Assembly: GCA_033220425.1 (NCBI GenBank)
Contig: CM065648.1
Span: forward strand, 3,782,001 to 3,846,000
DNA from: Lepraria neglecta
Lineage: Eukaryota; Ascomycota; Lecanoromycetes; Lecanorales; Stereocaulaceae
Reading direction: 5' to 3'
DNA: 64,000 bases
The translations under genes were made by a program, and so were the position numbers. This document shows positions 63,809-64,000 of this stretch, piece by piece. Under the pieces are notes generated by a model. It was not told where the DNA came from and searched no databases. It worked only from the letters and a program-made list of their open reading frames with translations. Each line of letters begins with the position of its first letter. Position 1 is the first letter of the stretch.

Positions 63809-64000
63809 TGTTACGATCAGGAAACATGATTAGGGATACGCTTATGGAGCGTAGCGCCTATTATGGTTCGAGTTAACGAGTCGGTGTCCGACTCGGACAG
63901 ACCCTGAAGGCTTGGCATGTTAAGCGATGAGTGTAGTGGTTACAATGAGCGCAGATGCGATTAGTGCGATCAGTGCGATCAGGAAGGCTTGGCATATTAA
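63809..64000 (+). repeat. 3' LTR of G (partial)
   Basis: The first 192 bp are visible, starting TGTTACGATCAGGAAACATG and reaching the first U3 repeat unit. Confidence 0.8.

Larger units (their letters stand above)
57579..64000 (+). mobile_element. Chromovirus G (Ty3/gypsy), fossil, 3' LTR cut by window
   Basis: The 5' LTR is 57579-58087 and the 3' LTR starts at 63809. Gag is at about 58100-58890, a zinc-knuckle region near 58950-59005, protease near 59880-60120 and reverse transcriptase about 60540-61000 (YLDD box near 60961-60990). RNase H (about 61400-61780), integrase (about 61960-63050) and chromodomain (about 63140-63230) follow. It is a close relative of A, inserted in B, with many RIP breaks. 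Confidence 0.9.

Noticed and set aside
1-64000. CRISPR array, tRNA, rRNA or intact host gene
   Set aside because: The repeats present are LTR, Helitron or minisatellite repeats; no cloverleaf, rRNA core or uninterrupted long reading frame was seen.

Overview
This 64-kb window is a fossil bed of nested transposable elements from a filamentous ascomycete (Pezizomycotina-like) genome; I see no host gene, tRNA or rRNA. Most of it shows extreme repeat-induced point mutation (RIP): CA and TG dinucleotides are nearly absent while TA is everywhere and CpG survives. Reading frames therefore contain many stops and almost all short ORFs are chance. Everything was read by eye; boundaries rest on terminal repeats, target-site duplications (TSDs) and, for several elements, an uninterrupted ('empty-site') second copy of the host sequence inside the same window.

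Layout. 1-286: the end of a large TIR element, little RIPed, cut by the window start. 287-5429: an inverted partial copy ('Y-left') of a giant DNA transposon, carrying Helitron copy 1. 5430-6230: a reverse-strand chromovirus fragment. 6231-12988: chromovirus A (+). 12989-17853: chromovirus B (-), joined tail-to-tail to A. 17854-57510: element Y, a giant TIR transposon inserted in B; B resumes at 57511-57578. 57579-64000: chromovirus G (+), running off the end.

Y spans 39.7 kb, about 16 kb once its guests are removed. It has 19-bp TIRs (CATCGCGCTTTCCCAAAAG) and a 5-bp TSD. It carries a decayed Plavaka-type (EnSpm/CACTA-related) transposase on the minus strand and, divergently, a decayed SNF2-family helicase gene on the plus strand, followed by a second, shortened helicase copy. 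Its guests are three Helitron-like elements (18955-19685, 21355-23144, 46929-47947), a 506-bp TIR element (20468-20973), chromoviruses C (24781-31290, -), D (33048-38960, +) and E (48776-55265, +), and a 591-bp foldback element with an 8-bp TSD (46023-46613).

The LTR elements are Ty3/gypsy chromoviruses in three LTR types: TGTTACGATCAGG (A, B, G), TGTTAGAAC (C, E) and TGTCACGG (D). A, B, C, E and G also share a decayed antisense reading frame between pol and the 3' LTR. Y-left and Y lie in inverted orientation around the A/B block, so about 5 kb at the left is repeated in reverse in the right part.
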